From Micromonospora lupini (GTDB lineage Bacteria; Actinomycetota; Actinomycetes; Mycobacteriales; Micromonosporaceae): a DNA stretch of 64,000 bases. Shown one piece after another: positions 1 to 8,655 of this stretch. The position numbers and the translations under genes were made by a program. Within the stretch, counting starts at the first letter, position 1, and each line of letters starts with the position of its first letter. Below the pieces are notes generated by a model, which saw only the letters and a list, made by a program, of their open reading frames with translations, did no database searches and was not told the origin of the DNA. The stretch lies in the NCBI RefSeq assembly GCF_026342015.1, contig NZ_JAPENL010000001.1, positions 1,116,001-1,180,000 of the forward strand, given 5' to 3'.

Positions 1-1
1 C

Positions 2-640
2 GACCACAACACGTTCACCGACGGCGACAACCCGGACAGCGCTCAGCCTGTCTACTTCGGACGGCCGTACCAGGTGCACGACGGGTCGTTGGACGTCACG
101 CACACCGCGAGCGGTGTCACCGCCTCCTGGAACCGCTTCACCGGACGGGACAAGCTGATGCTGATCGGCTCGTCGAACACCGTCGGCCCGGACGTGGGCC
201 GGCTGAGGGTGACAGTGCACCACAACCTCTTCGACGGCGTCCTGCAACGGCTGCCCCGGGTGCGGTTCGGGCAGGTCGACGTCTACAACAACCTGTACCG
301 GCTCGGCGGTGACGGCTTCCAGTACGCGCTGGGCGTCGGCGTGCAGTCGGCGATCTACGCGGAGAACAACTTCTTCGCCCTCGACGCGGGCGTCGACCCG
401 GCCGACCTGCTCTACGACTGGGGCGGCACGGCGCTGACCGAGCGGGGCTCCTGGGTGCGCCAGGGCGGCGGCCCGGCCCGGCCGGTCGACGTGCTGGCGG
501 CGTACAACGCGACCCACGATCCCGACCTGGGCGCCGACGCCGGCTGGACGCCCACCCTGCGCCGCGACCCGGTCCTGCCGACTCCGCTGGTGCCACTCGT
601 GGTGGGCCCGCTCGCCGGTGCCGATCGACTGCCGCTCTGA
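2..640 (+). CDS. pectate lyase family 1, C-terminal part (5' end outside window)
   Basis: The frame is open from base 2, so the gene starts upstream of the window and about 212 C-terminal residues are visible. These carry typical PL1 beta-helix features: a DHNTF stretch, the DGSLDVTHTASGVTASWNRF rung, KLMLIGSSN, and VYNNLYR followed by ENNFF. Pectate lyases of this family cleave polygalacturonate by beta-elimination using Ca2+ and are normally secreted; the signal peptide would lie outside the window. A strong hairpin follows the stop codon. The assignment to PL1 is secure; substrate preference (pectate or pectin) cannot be read from this part. Confidence 0.88.
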   Translation, partial: DHNTFTDGDNPDSAQPVYFGRPYQVHDGSLDVTHTASGVTASWNRFTGRDKLMLIGSSNTVGPDVGRLRVTVHHNLFDGVLQRLPRVRFGQVDVYNNLYRLGGDGFQYALGVGVQSAIYAENNFFALDAGVDPADLLYDWGGTALTERGSWVRQGGGPARPVDVLAAYNATHDPDLGADAGWTPTLRRDPVLPTPLVPLVVGPLAGADRLPL

Positions 641-676
641 ACGACCGGCTGCGGTGATCGACTCCGTTTCCGTGCT

Positions 677-709
677 ATCGGGGTGTCCGAGCGCTCCGGA
701 CACCCCGAT
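677..709 (+). terminator. hairpin terminator after the pectate lyase gene
   Basis: Perfect inverted repeat ATCGGGGTGTCCG / CGGACACCCCGAT with a 7-base loop, 37 bases after the stop codon. There is no T-tract, which is usual for actinobacterial terminators. Confidence 0.8.
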
Positions 710-803
710 TACCGGGAGACCGAGTCGATCACCGCGGGATCGCGTGGTCGGGTCGGCGACGAACCGGGCCATCGACGGGGGGAAGATCGGCTATAAGTGA
801 CGC

Positions 804-1544
804 ATGGACTTCCCGCCGCACCTGGGCAGCATGCCGATGCACGCGATCACCGAGATCCACGGCGAACCGGGCCTGCTGGAGCGCTTCCGGCTGGAGGTCG
901 AGCGCTTCGACGACGCCGAACGAGCCCGCCTGACCGCCGCGCTCGACCTGGCCGCCGAGCTGCACCGCGACGACAGGCGGGTCCGCGAGCCGTACCTCAA
1001 CCACCTGCTGCGGGTGGCCATCCGGCTGATGCACCACTACCAGGTCCGCGACGTCGACGTGATCGTCGCCGGCCTGCTGCACGACGCGGTGGAGGACCAT
1101 CCGGCCGAGCTGGCCGACCTGGCCGACCTGGCCGACGACGGCAACGACCCGACCGGGGCGGCGCTGGCCGCGCTCGCCGCGCGGTTCGGGCCGCGGGTGG
1201 CCACCCTGGTCGCCGCCGTCACCAATCCGGTGTACGACCCGCAGCGCGACCGCAACGTCCAGTACCGGGAGCACCTGGCGGTCAGCCTGGACCGGGAACC
1301 CTGGGCGCGAGTGATCAAGGTGTCGGACTTCACCGACAACGGCGTCGGGGTGATCCACACGATCGGGCCGAAGGTCGTCTCGTCGGCCAAGAAGTACCGG
1401 CCGCTGGTGCCGCTCTTCCGGGATCTGATCGGCCGTCCGGACACCCCGCTGTCGCCGAAGGTGAAGGCGCACATCTTCGGCCAGCTCGACCTTGCCGAGG
1501 AGCGGTTCAGCGCCATCCTCGACCGGCCGGCCCACTCACGCTGA
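804..1544 (+). CDS. HD-domain phosphohydrolase, RelA/SpoT hydrolase-like
   Basis: This 246-residue protein has the layout of a stand-alone HD hydrolase related to the (p)ppGpp hydrolase domain of RelA/SpoT. An early histidine lies in YLNHLLRVAIRL, the HD pair is in GLLHDAVED (about residues 91-99), and a later VIKVSDFTDN segment fits the metal- and substrate-binding helix. The synthetase domain and TGS/ACT domains are absent, as in small alarmone hydrolases. It is monocistronic. The ATG at 804 has only a distant purine-rich stretch upstream; an in-frame ATG at about 831 is an alternative start. The substrate is inferred, not shown. Confidence 0.72.
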   Translation: MDFPPHLGSMPMHAITEIHGEPGLLERFRLEVERFDDAERARLTAALDLAAELHRDDRRVREPYLNHLLRVAIRLMHHYQVRDVDVIVAGLLHDAVEDHPAELADLADLADDGNDPTGAALAALAARFGPRVATLVAAVTNPVYDPQRDRNVQYREHLAVSLDREPWARVIKVSDFTDNGVGVIHTIGPKVVSSAKKYRPLVPLFRDLIGRPDTPLSPKVKAHIFGQLDLAEERFSAILDRPAHSR

Positions 1545-1566
1545 CCCGCCGGGCTCGGCGCGGCGT

Positions 1567-2259
1567 TCACGCGCGGGAGAGCACCGCGACGCGGGCCGCG
1601 TGGACGCTCGGCCGCACCACCTCGTCGGCCACGGCGCGGGCGTACTCGTCGTACGTCAAGGTGGTTGTCGCCTGCTCGCGGCTGAGGGGTTCGGCGACCA
1701 GCCGGTACGCCTGCCCCGCCGCCGGCCCGTCCGGCGTCCCGAACCCGGCCGGCGGGGTCAGCACCGCCCAGTCGAGCGTCGTGGCGGCGAGCGCGGGCAG
1801 GTGCCGGGCGTGCGCCTGGGCGAACGGCGTCAGCGCGGGCGGGAACAGCGTCTCATCGTCCATCAACACGGTGCCGGAGTCGAGCGTCAGTGTGGCGGCC
1901 AGCCCCACCGCCACGAGGCGTCGACGGGGCGCCCGCCAGGTCGCGTCGATGCCGGCGACGATTGCGGCGTAGTAGTCGAGGTCGAAGTCGTCGAACGACT
2001 GTGGCGGGGCGGAGAACGGCGTGACGGCCAGCACCAGGGCGTCGACGGCCCGCAGCGTCGACGCCAGCTCCGCCGGGCGCTGGGCGTCGCCGGGCACGAC
2101 GCGCAGCCTCGGGTGGGGCGGCAGGTCGTGGCGGTCGGGTTGACGGAGCACGGCCTCGACGTGCAGGCCGTGTGGGAGCAGCGCGGCCGTGACCGCACGG
2201 CCGACCCGGCCGCCGGCACCGAGGACCGCGACCCGTCGCGCTGGTGAGGTGGTGGACAT
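1567..2259 (-). CDS. NAD(P)-binding Rossmann oxidoreductase, SDR atypical (NmrA/YwnB-like)
   Basis: The protein (230 residues) opens with RRVAVLGAGGRVGRAVTAALL, a GxxGxxG dinucleotide-binding motif of the atypical SDR type. The middle contains VDALVLAVTPF and a later LDWAVLTPPAGF segment typical of NAD(P)H-binding YwnB/NmrA-like proteins. I chose the ATG at 2259, directly before the Rossmann strand; the frame stays open upstream, but that part overlaps the divergent regulator. It is divergent from the HxlR-type regulator with about 40 bp between, a common pairing in which the regulator controls the oxidoreductase. The substrate is unknown. Confidence 0.72.
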   Translation of the reverse strand: MSTTSPARRVAVLGAGGRVGRAVTAALLPHGLHVEAVLRQPDRHDLPPHPRLRVVPGDAQRPAELASTLRAVDALVLAVTPFSAPPQSFDDFDLDYYAAIVAGIDATWRAPRRRLVAVGLAATLTLDSGTVLMDDETLFPPALTPFAQAHARHLPALAATTLDWAVLTPPAGFGTPDGPAAGQAYRLVAEPLSREQATTTLTYDEYARAVADEVVRPSVHAARVAVLSRA

Positions 2260-2284
2260 GGGCACGACGGTAGGTCCCGCACCT

Positions 2285-2306
2285 GTGGTTACCGCAACGT
2301 GACCAC
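2285..2306. promoter_or_regulatory. candidate HxlR operator between divergent genes
   Basis: Imperfect inverted repeat GTGGTTAC-N6-GTGACCAC (7 of 8 paired) in the gap between the oxidoreductase and HxlR starts. It overlaps the first possible GTG start of the regulator, which suggests autoregulation or a start further downstream. Inferred from symmetry only. Confidence 0.45.
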
Positions 2307-2694
2307 CTACGCTGGATCGGTGACCCAGTCGGTCGGGCCGTTGCCCTCCTTCGACCCCACGTGCCCGATGAGCACGTTTCCGATCCAGATCGGCGGCAAG
2401 TGGACCGCGATGATCATGCTGTGTCTCCAGGACGGGCCGCGCCGGTTCGGCGTCCTGCGCCGCCATCTACGCCCGATCAGCACGAAGGTGCTCACCGAGA
2501 CCCTCGCCCTGATGAGGCGCGATGGCCTGGTGCGCCGCCGCCCGGTGGCAGGCGCCGACGACTGTGGTGTCGAGTACGAGCTGACAGCGCTCGGCCGTTC
2601 GCTGCTCGGCGTCGTCGAGCACGCGCGCGCCTGGGCCCGCGACCACGCCGAGGAGCTGGCGCACGCCAGGGATGCCGCCCAGCGGGCCGGCTGA
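2299..2694 (+). CDS. HxlR family winged-helix transcriptional regulator
   Basis: The 131-residue product matches the HxlR family: a conserved N-terminal cysteine (DPTCPMSTF), IGGKWTAMIMLCL, then GPRRFGVLRRHLRPISTKVLTETL as recognition region and a wing in LVRRRPV...VEYELTALGRSL. Family members respond to redox or small electrophiles and often control neighbouring oxidoreductases, as the divergent gene suggests. The GTG at 2299 lacks an evident ribosome binding site; the GTG at 2320 is an alternative. The coding 3' end lies inside the first copy of a short direct repeat that continues past the stop codon. Confidence 0.82.
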   Translation: MTTYAGSVTQSVGPLPSFDPTCPMSTFPIQIGGKWTAMIMLCLQDGPRRFGVLRRHLRPISTKVLTETLALMRRDGLVRRRPVAGADDCGVEYELTALGRSLLGVVEHARAWARDHAEELAHARDAAQRAG

Positions 2695-2772
2695 GCCGCG
2701 CCGCTCCAGACGCCGCCCACCGGGCCGGCTGAGCCGCGCCCGAAACGCCCCCAGCGGGCCGGCTGAGCCGCG
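2677..2772. repeat. three direct copies of a ~23-bp GC-rich unit
   Basis: Copies at 2677-2700, 2716-2738 and 2749-2772 share the core CGGGCCGGCTGAGCCGCG, spaced 33-39 bp. The first copy contains the TGA stop of the HxlR gene. It lies between converging genes and may mark a duplicated gene end. Confidence 0.75.
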
Positions 2773-2780
2773 TCCGGTGA

Positions 2781-3581
2781 TCACAGCGGCACACCGCCAC
2801 CGGCTCCCGGCGCGAACGCCGGTGCGTGTACGCCCGCGCGGACCAGGTGCTCCAGCCAGGGCGTCGGAGCGACACCCAGTTCCCGACCCAGGTCGGCGCG
2901 GAACAGCTCCAACCGGCGTACGGCCTCGTTGATGTTGCGTTCGGCCAGGTGCACGGCGATCAGCACGCGGGTGGCGCTCTCCCGCAGCGGCTCCAAGTGC
3001 ACGGCTGTCAACGCCACCTGCACCGCCTCGCTGAAGCGACCCTGCGTGGTGAGCCGTTCGGCGAGCGCCTCCAGCGCGTACAGCTGGGTCTGGCGCAGCC
3101 GCTCCCGCTCGGTCAGCACCCAGTCCTCGTACCAGCCGGGCAGCAGCTCGCCCGTGGCCAGGGCGGGCACCCCCGCGCCGACGCCCGCCGGCACCCCGCC
3201 GGCCAGCAGGGCGGCGGACGCCGCACCGAGGGTGGCGACGTCGCTTGTCACACAGGCGGCCAGGGCCAGCCGGTCGTCCTCCTCGACGAGGGGCTCGGGG
3301 GTGACCCGGTGCAGCCGCCAGAGCATGGTGCGCAGGTTGGCGCGGGCCCGTTCCTCGTGCGAGCCGGGCCAGAGGGTGCCGGCCGCCTCCCAGCGGGCGC
3401 ACCACTGGCGTACGCCGAGGTAGGCGAGCAGCCGGCGGGCGCCCTGCGGCACCGTGACGGACCTGCCGTCGCGTTCCAGCCCGAAGCCGCCGAGCAGACG
3501 CAGCGTGTACCGGGTCGTCCGCTCCGCGCCGGCCTCGTGCGCCCCGGAGCGCAGGTCCTGTGTCACCTCGTGAACTGGCAT
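2781..3581 (-). CDS. SARP-type regulator with winged helix and BTAD domain
   Basis: The 266-residue protein has an OmpR-like DNA-binding part (RYTLRLLGGFGLERDG, RRLLAYLGV, ANLRTMLWRLHRV) and a bacterial transcriptional activation domain (residues about 130-250, TPR-like: EALAERLTTQGRFSEAVQVAL, RELGVAPTP). This is the small SARP architecture used in actinobacterial activators. The ATG at 3581 is preceded by AAGGA; the frame is open further upstream without better signals. It follows the injection-system operon on the same strand after 138 bp and could be cotranscribed or control it. Direct repeats upstream of that operon are candidate targets. Confidence 0.75.
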   Translation of the reverse strand: MPVHEVTQDLRSGAHEAGAERTTRYTLRLLGGFGLERDGRSVTVPQGARRLLAYLGVRQWCARWEAAGTLWPGSHEERARANLRTMLWRLHRVTPEPLVEEDDRLALAACVTSDVATLGAASAALLAGGVPAGVGAGVPALATGELLPGWYEDWVLTERERLRQTQLYALEALAERLTTQGRFSEAVQVALTAVHLEPLRESATRVLIAVHLAERNINEAVRRLELFRADLGRELGVAPTPWLEHLVRAGVHAPAFAPGAGGGVPL

Positions 3582-3719
3582 TCCCGCGTCCTTCGCACCC
3601 GATCGCCGGTGTGGGAGTTCCACGCTCGGGTGTGGACGATCGGCACGCCAGCGCAGTGTCGTCACACCGACCCGGCGAACGACGGGGATCAGCCGTTCGC
3701 CGGAGTCGCCGCCGACCGT

Positions 3720-4847
3720 TCAGCGAAGCTTGCTCAGCGTCCGGGCATACGAGGTCCACTCGGCGGCGTCGCCGACCTCGGCGCGTACCCCTGCCTCCTT
3801 CATGATGGAGAGCACCCGCTCGGCGGGCGCCTCGGCAAGCTTGCCGAGCGTGCCGATCCCGGCGCGGGTCAGCGCCGCGCGGGCCTTGGTCGGCACCCCG
3901 GCGAGCATCGCGATGTCGGCGTCGCCCACGTTCTCCAGCTCCGACTCGATGCCGAGGGCGGCGGCGACCGCCGACTGGGCGCCGACGGTGGTCCGGACGA
4001 TCGCCGCCTCCCGTTCGCTGACCTCGGCGAACATGGCGTCGAGGCTGGGGTAACTGCTGTCCGCCGGCAGCACCTTGAGCACGTCGCGGACCGTCCGGCC
4101 GTCGGCCACCTCGTCCTCGCCGAAGAAGCGGACGAACTCGACGAGCTTCACCTCCTGCGGGAAGCGCTGCCGGACGTCCGGGGTCTCGACGGCGTACCGG
4201 TCCAGGTAGGCGGCGCCGCGGACCTTCGGCCCGGCGACCACGTCCACGCCGAGGGTCTCCACGGCGGGCAGCACGATGGTGCCGGCCTTGGTCTGCCAGA
4301 TGCTCACCTTCTTGTCCAGGAACATCGTGGTGCCCATGTACTTTCCGAAGTCCAGGGCGCCGATGTAGTTCGGGATCTGCTCGATCGTGTACGGGCCGGG
4401 AACGATCTTGTTCTCGTGGACGGTGGAGTGCAGCCGGTTGATCTCGGCGCGGATCTCGTCGAGCAGGTGGCGCAGGCTCACCCGCATGGCGGCCATGCAG
4501 GAGAACGCCTTGGCCAGGTCGGTGCCGAGGTGGTCGAGGTCGTGCTCGATGCGGTGGAACCGTTCGTTGAAGCCCTGCTCGCCGGGAGTCTGCCCGGCCT
4601 GCACGACGTCCTCGCCGTCGACCCAGTCGCTGTGCGCGAAGGTGCGGGCGAACGGCGGCGGCGCGCAGCCCGGCTCCACCGCGGCAAACGGCTCTGCGTA
4701 GGTGAACACCCGCTTCGCCGTGCCCACGTTCTCGTAGATCCAGGAGGAGACCAGCACGCTGGCGTCCGACTGCGGGATGCCGTGTTTGGTGAACGCCTCG
4801 TACAACTCGGTGACGGTCACCCCGTCGTAGTTGATCTCGTTCGCCAT
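3720..4847 (-). CDS. injection-system cluster protein with C-terminal helix-hairpin-helix
   Basis: Last gene of the contractile injection operon, 375 residues, ATG at 4847 preceded by GAGAGGGA and 13 bases behind the previous stop. I do not recognise the N-terminal 290 residues; they look helical in the middle (RFHRIEHDLDHLGTDLAKAF). The C terminus (MLAGVPTKARAALTRAGIGTLGKLAEA) resembles helix-hairpin-helix domains of the DUF4332 type, which usually bind DNA or proteins. Its position fits an accessory baseplate or assembly protein, but function is unknown. The stop lies 138 bp before the BTAD regulator. Confidence 0.6.
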   Translation of the reverse strand: MANEINYDGVTVTELYEAFTKHGIPQSDASVLVSSWIYENVGTAKRVFTYAEPFAAVEPGCAPPPFARTFAHSDWVDGEDVVQAGQTPGEQGFNERFHRIEHDLDHLGTDLAKAFSCMAAMRVSLRHLLDEIRAEINRLHSTVHENKIVPGPYTIEQIPNYIGALDFGKYMGTTMFLDKKVSIWQTKAGTIVLPAVETLGVDVVAGPKVRGAAYLDRYAVETPDVRQRFPQEVKLVEFVRFFGEDEVADGRTVRDVLKVLPADSSYPSLDAMFAEVSEREAAIVRTTVGAQSAVAAALGIESELENVGDADIAMLAGVPTKARAALTRAGIGTLGKLAEAPAERVLSIMKEAGVRAEVGDAAEWTSYARTLSKLR

Positions 4848-4860
4848 GATGATGTCCCTC

Positions 4861-7206
4861 TCAGAGCTGGTCGTACACGCCGCGGTGCCGGCGCTGCTGG
4901 AAGGTGCGGAAGGTACGGGCGACCGCCGGGCGCAGCGGCTCGGCGTCGCCGTCGGCGTCGAGGTCGACGTGGTCACGCCGGATCCCGAAAGTGTTGATCT
5001 CCACGCCGAGCGGGCAGACCCTCGTCAACGTGTTCATCAGCCGCTCGTACTGGGCCAGGGTCAACGCCACCCCGTCGGGCAACTCCACCCGGAACTCGTA
5101 CGGGTCGGTGAGGCCGGTCCGCACGTAGGACAGCGCCACCACCGCGACCAGCCCGGCGTGGGTGGGCCGCAGCGTGGTCCGCGCGCCGACCGCCTTGACG
5201 TCCGCGGTGCCGCCGCCGAGCCCCACTGTGTACCAGCGGAACCCGGTGGCCCGCCGCTCGGCCAGGTTGACCCCGGCCTGGGGCAGCCCGATCACGCTGC
5301 ACACCAGCAGTACCCGGTTGCCGCTGTCGACGAGCGGCAACGCGGCGGCGAGGTGCCTGTCGCGCAGCAGACCGACAAGCCGTGCCAGCCGGTCGGCGGC
5401 GGCCGGCTGCCCGGCGATCAGCGCGGACGCCAGCGCCGCCGGCAGCTCGATGGTCTCCACCAGCTCGTCGGGTAGCCGGTTCAGCGCGGCCACCACCGGC
5501 GCCGGGTCGCGTACCGCGGGCAGGCCGGCGGCGGCCAGCACCTCGTCGACCGGCTGCCCGGCCGGCCGGGTGGGTACGCCCGCCCACCGGGTCCGGGCCG
5601 CCGCGTCGGTCAGCGGCGACCACGCCGGCTCCCCCGTGCCCGTCCAGGCCGTCGCGGCGGCGGCCAGGCCGGCCAGCAGCAGCGCGTTGCCACCCGGGTC
5701 GCCCGGCGCGTGGAACTGCGCCTCGACTGCCACGTCGGCGCCGACCGTGGCGGCCGTCGGCGCGGTCACCGCCAGCCCACGGGTGGGCAGGTGCGACAGG
5801 TACATCCTGGTGGTGCTGATCCGGTGCGTGGTCTGCACGCCGCACACCCGCCACAGCCAGGCCACCTCGCCGTCGGAGGCCACCGTTGGCACACCTGCGG
5901 CGCGGGCGGCGGCGATCAGGGCCTCGGCGGTCCGGTCGGCGGTGACCGTCCGGCCGGTGTCCAGCACCCGGTTGCGCAGGTCGGTGGCCTGCGCGGGGGT
6001 CGGCCAGCCGACGTCCACGCCGAGACCCAGCTCGTAGCGGCTGCCGCCGGCGTCGTCCTGGGCCCGGGTCACCTGCCACACGAGCGTCGAGCCGAGCGCC
6101 CGGCACACCCGCCCGGCCCGGTCCAGGGCGGTGGCCAGCGGCGGCGCGAGGGCGTGCGCGTTGTCGAAGGCGTACGACTGGCGCAGGCTGGCGCGCAGCG
6201 CGGTGATCTCGGCCAGCCGGCCGGACGGCAGCGCCCGGCCGGCGTGCGTCGTGTTGTTCGGCGGGGTGTTGGCGGGCAGCACGAGGCGGTCGCGGCGCAG
6301 TTGGGCGAGGAAGTTGGTGCGGTGCTGCGGGTCGCCGGCGGCGACCAGTCGGATCGCCACCGCGAACCGGTCGTCGTCCTCGCGCAGCGTGAACCGGGCG
6401 CCGCCGGGCAGGTCGGCGAAGAGCCCGGCGTTCGGCTCGGTGTCCGCGCCGGGGCCGTTGAGCAGCCGGCGCACCGCGCCCGGGGTGGGCAGCAGGAACC
6501 TCCGGTAGAGCCCCAACCGGTGGGCGTACGCCCCGTCCGGCTCGCGGGCCGGCGGGGCCAGCCGGCGCGCGTACACGTCGCCGCTCGCCGGCTCGTGCAC
6601 CAACTCGTCGACGAAGCGTGCCACCCCGACGTCCGCGCCGATGCGGTCCAGCGCGTCGCGTCGGGCGTGCGCCAGGGTCCGGTACGCGTGCACCTCCCGC
6701 GCCGCGCGGCGCAGCCGGTGCTTCTCGTGCGACACCAGGTAGAGCAGCCGGCCGAGGTTGCCCTCGACCACGGCCAGCTCGATCAGGGCGGTGAGCGCCG
6801 CGCCGGTGACCGCCGTCGCGGCGGCGGCGTCGACGGCCCGCTCGGCCGTCACGGTGACGGAGAACGGCGCGACAAGCGGTTCGTCGGCGCTGTCCGGCGC
6901 GTACGCCGGCACCGACGCGCCGGCGGCCGACCAGGGCGCGAACACCACAGACGGCAGCACCCGCTCGTCCGCGCCGCCCGGGTCGACTGTGACTGTCACC
7001 CGGACGGTCTCCTCGACGAGGTCCCGGCGCAGGACCACGGTGAGCACCGGGTGCCGGCTGGTCCAGTCCACCGCGGCGGCGCCGCCGGTGGCGAGCGGCA
7101 CGACCACCCGCCGGACGGTGCCCGGGTACGGGCCCTCCAACTGGTCGACGAGGTTGCGTTCGACGGACGGGTCGGCGCCGTCCACGGGCACCCGGATGTC
7201 GGTCAT
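4861..7206 (-). CDS. large baseplate-region protein of the injection system, unassigned
   Basis: A 781-residue protein encoded right behind the J-like baseplate gene. It begins with a beta-rich region (VRVTVTVDPGGADERVLPSVVF), has an alpha-helical section (LGRLLYLVSHEKHRLRRAAREVHAYRTL region) and ends with FQQRRHRGVYDQL. I see no enzyme motif, membrane segment or known fibre repeat. By synteny it occupies the position of eCIS/phage wedge or connector proteins (Afp12-13 region), so a structural baseplate role is inferred. The ATG start is supported by tight spacing to the upstream gene (12 bases). Confidence 0.6.
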   Translation of the reverse strand: MTDIRVPVDGADPSVERNLVDQLEGPYPGTVRRVVVPLATGGAAAVDWTSRHPVLTVVLRRDLVEETVRVTVTVDPGGADERVLPSVVFAPWSAAGASVPAYAPDSADEPLVAPFSVTVTAERAVDAAAATAVTGAALTALIELAVVEGNLGRLLYLVSHEKHRLRRAAREVHAYRTLAHARRDALDRIGADVGVARFVDELVHEPASGDVYARRLAPPAREPDGAYAHRLGLYRRFLLPTPGAVRRLLNGPGADTEPNAGLFADLPGGARFTLREDDDRFAVAIRLVAAGDPQHRTNFLAQLRRDRLVLPANTPPNNTTHAGRALPSGRLAEITALRASLRQSYAFDNAHALAPPLATALDRAGRVCRALGSTLVWQVTRAQDDAGGSRYELGLGVDVGWPTPAQATDLRNRVLDTGRTVTADRTAEALIAAARAAGVPTVASDGEVAWLWRVCGVQTTHRISTTRMYLSHLPTRGLAVTAPTAATVGADVAVEAQFHAPGDPGGNALLLAGLAAAATAWTGTGEPAWSPLTDAAARTRWAGVPTRPAGQPVDEVLAAAGLPAVRDPAPVVAALNRLPDELVETIELPAALASALIAGQPAAADRLARLVGLLRDRHLAAALPLVDSGNRVLLVCSVIGLPQAGVNLAERRATGFRWYTVGLGGGTADVKAVGARTTLRPTHAGLVAVVALSYVRTGLTDPYEFRVELPDGVALTLAQYERLMNTLTRVCPLGVEINTFGIRRDHVDLDADGDAEPLRPAVARTFRTFQQRRHRGVYDQL

Positions 7207-7218
7207 CGCGTCCCCCGC

Positions 7219-8655
7219 TCAGACGATCCGGAACGGCCGGGGATCGTCCCGGTCGACGTAGACGGGCACCTGGTTCGCGGCGAGCACCGCGTTGTCACCG
7301 ACCGGCAGCCGCTGCACCCCGTCGCCGGTGGGCGCGCTGCCGGTCACCACCACCGCCGAGTCGGCCGGAAAGCGGACGAGCCGCAGCCCGCGTACGTCGG
7401 CGACGCCCGGCTCGTTCATCAGGGTCCAGATCACCTCGGCGGCACGGACCGGCTCACCGAAGGGCAGCTCGTCGACGTAGCGGCGCAGTCGCGCGTGCAG
7501 CCGGGCGCGCAGCTCGGTGGCGGCGGTGGACGCGTTCACCGTCTCCTTGGAGCCGGTGGGCAGTGGGAGGCCCCGGATCACGAGATCGGCCTCGACGCCG
7601 ATGCCTACCTCGTCGGCCCGGTCCACCGAGGCGAAGATGCCCACCGGGCGCAGGTCCTCGATGACCGACTCGACGGAGGCGTGCAGCCCGTCCGGGCCGT
7701 CCCAGATGGCGGCGGCGGTGGGCGCGACGAGCACTGTGACGTAGTACGGGTTGCCCAGGTCGCGTTCGGTGCTGAAGACCCGTTCGATGAAGTTGAAGTT
7801 GCCGAAGATGGACTGGTTGAGGTCCAGCCCGCCCCGACCGTCGAAGACCTGCACCTGCCGTACGCCGGGCACGGTCGCCACGGCCAGGCCGATCGCCTCG
7901 GCCGTCCAGATCGAGCGGGGCGCGGCCAGCAGGAGCTGCCGGTAGCGGGCGTCGGAGACCTGCTGCTCACCTCCGGTCAGCGCCACGGTGTGGGTGATCT
8001 CCACCAGCTCCGCGCCGGCGGCCTGCTCGGCGTCGTCAAGGTCGGCCAGCAGGGTGTCCGCCCGGTTCCACCTGTCGATCTTCTGGTTGGGTTGGGTGGG
8101 GTCGAGGTTGTGCGCCGGGCCGGGATAGAACGCGGCGACTGCCGGTTCGCGCTCGCCGACGGCGGCGGAGAGCACCACCGTCTCGTCCAGGGCGACGTGG
8201 TGCCCGCCGGGTGTGGAGAGCCGGGCGCCCCGGGGCAGCGTGAGCGGACTGTGGCCGCTGGGCAGCGCGGCCTTCAACGTCAGCTTCACGGTCCCCCGCG
8301 CTTGCAGGTACGGCCGGGCGATGCCCAGCTCCTCGCCCAGGCGGCTCAGCGCGTCGGCGGTCGCGGACACCACGAACGAGTTGTCGTAGACCGCGCCGAG
8401 CGCCGCCCACAGTCGGGCGTCCTCCAGGGCTGCCAGTTCGAGGACCTTGCGCAGCACCGCGCCGCTGGTCAGGTCGACGTCCTCGCCGAAGAGCAGCCGG
8501 GCGGTGGCAAGCTTCTCGGCGAGCAGCCGGGCGAAGGATTTCGGCACGAAGCCGGTCTCGACGATGCCGAAGCCCGTCGAGCCGGTGGCCCGCAGCGCGG
8601 CGGCGTCGACGGCCAGGACGTCGGCCAGCTCGGCCGGGAGGGTCGGATCAGACAC
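7219..8655 (-). CDS. baseplate J-like wedge protein
   Basis: The 478-residue product has the baseplate J/gp47 pattern: an N-terminal helical part (FARLLAEKLATARLLFGEDVDL, VLRKVLELAALED), a middle beta domain with LPRGARLSTPGGHHVALDE, then YRQLLLAAPRSIWTAEAIGLAVATVPGVRQVQVFDG, the conserved segment in which J-like proteins carry the repeated wedge fold, and a C-terminal EVIWTLMNEPGVADVRGLRL. Such proteins form the wedge ring that holds the sheath in extended state. The GTG at 8655 overlaps the preceding stop by 8 bases, showing translational coupling; the longer ATG frame lies wholly within the upstream gene. Confidence 0.82.
   Translation of the reverse strand: MSDPTLPAELADVLAVDAAALRATGSTGFGIVETGFVPKSFARLLAEKLATARLLFGEDVDLTSGAVLRKVLELAALEDARLWAALGAVYDNSFVVSATADALSRLGEELGIARPYLQARGTVKLTLKAALPSGHSPLTLPRGARLSTPGGHHVALDETVVLSAAVGEREPAVAAFYPGPAHNLDPTQPNQKIDRWNRADTLLADLDDAEQAAGAELVEITHTVALTGGEQQVSDARYRQLLLAAPRSIWTAEAIGLAVATVPGVRQVQVFDGRGGLDLNQSIFGNFNFIERVFSTERDLGNPYYVTVLVAPTAAAIWDGPDGLHASVESVIEDLRPVGIFASVDRADEVGIGVEADLVIRGLPLPTGSKETVNASTAATELRARLHARLRRYVDELPFGEPVRAAEVIWTLMNEPGVADVRGLRLVRFPADSAVVVTGSAPTGDGVQRLPVGDNAVLAANQVPVYVDRDDPRPFRIV

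Noticed and set aside
4478..4687. Short antisense frames within injection genes
   Set aside because: Arg/Ala-rich antisense translations with no start signals.
2826..4997. 723-codon plus-strand open frame across the end of the injection operon
   Set aside because: It lies opposite clear minus-strand genes, its translation is rich in H, Q, G, R and V as expected for antisense reading of GC-rich DNA, and it has no domain.
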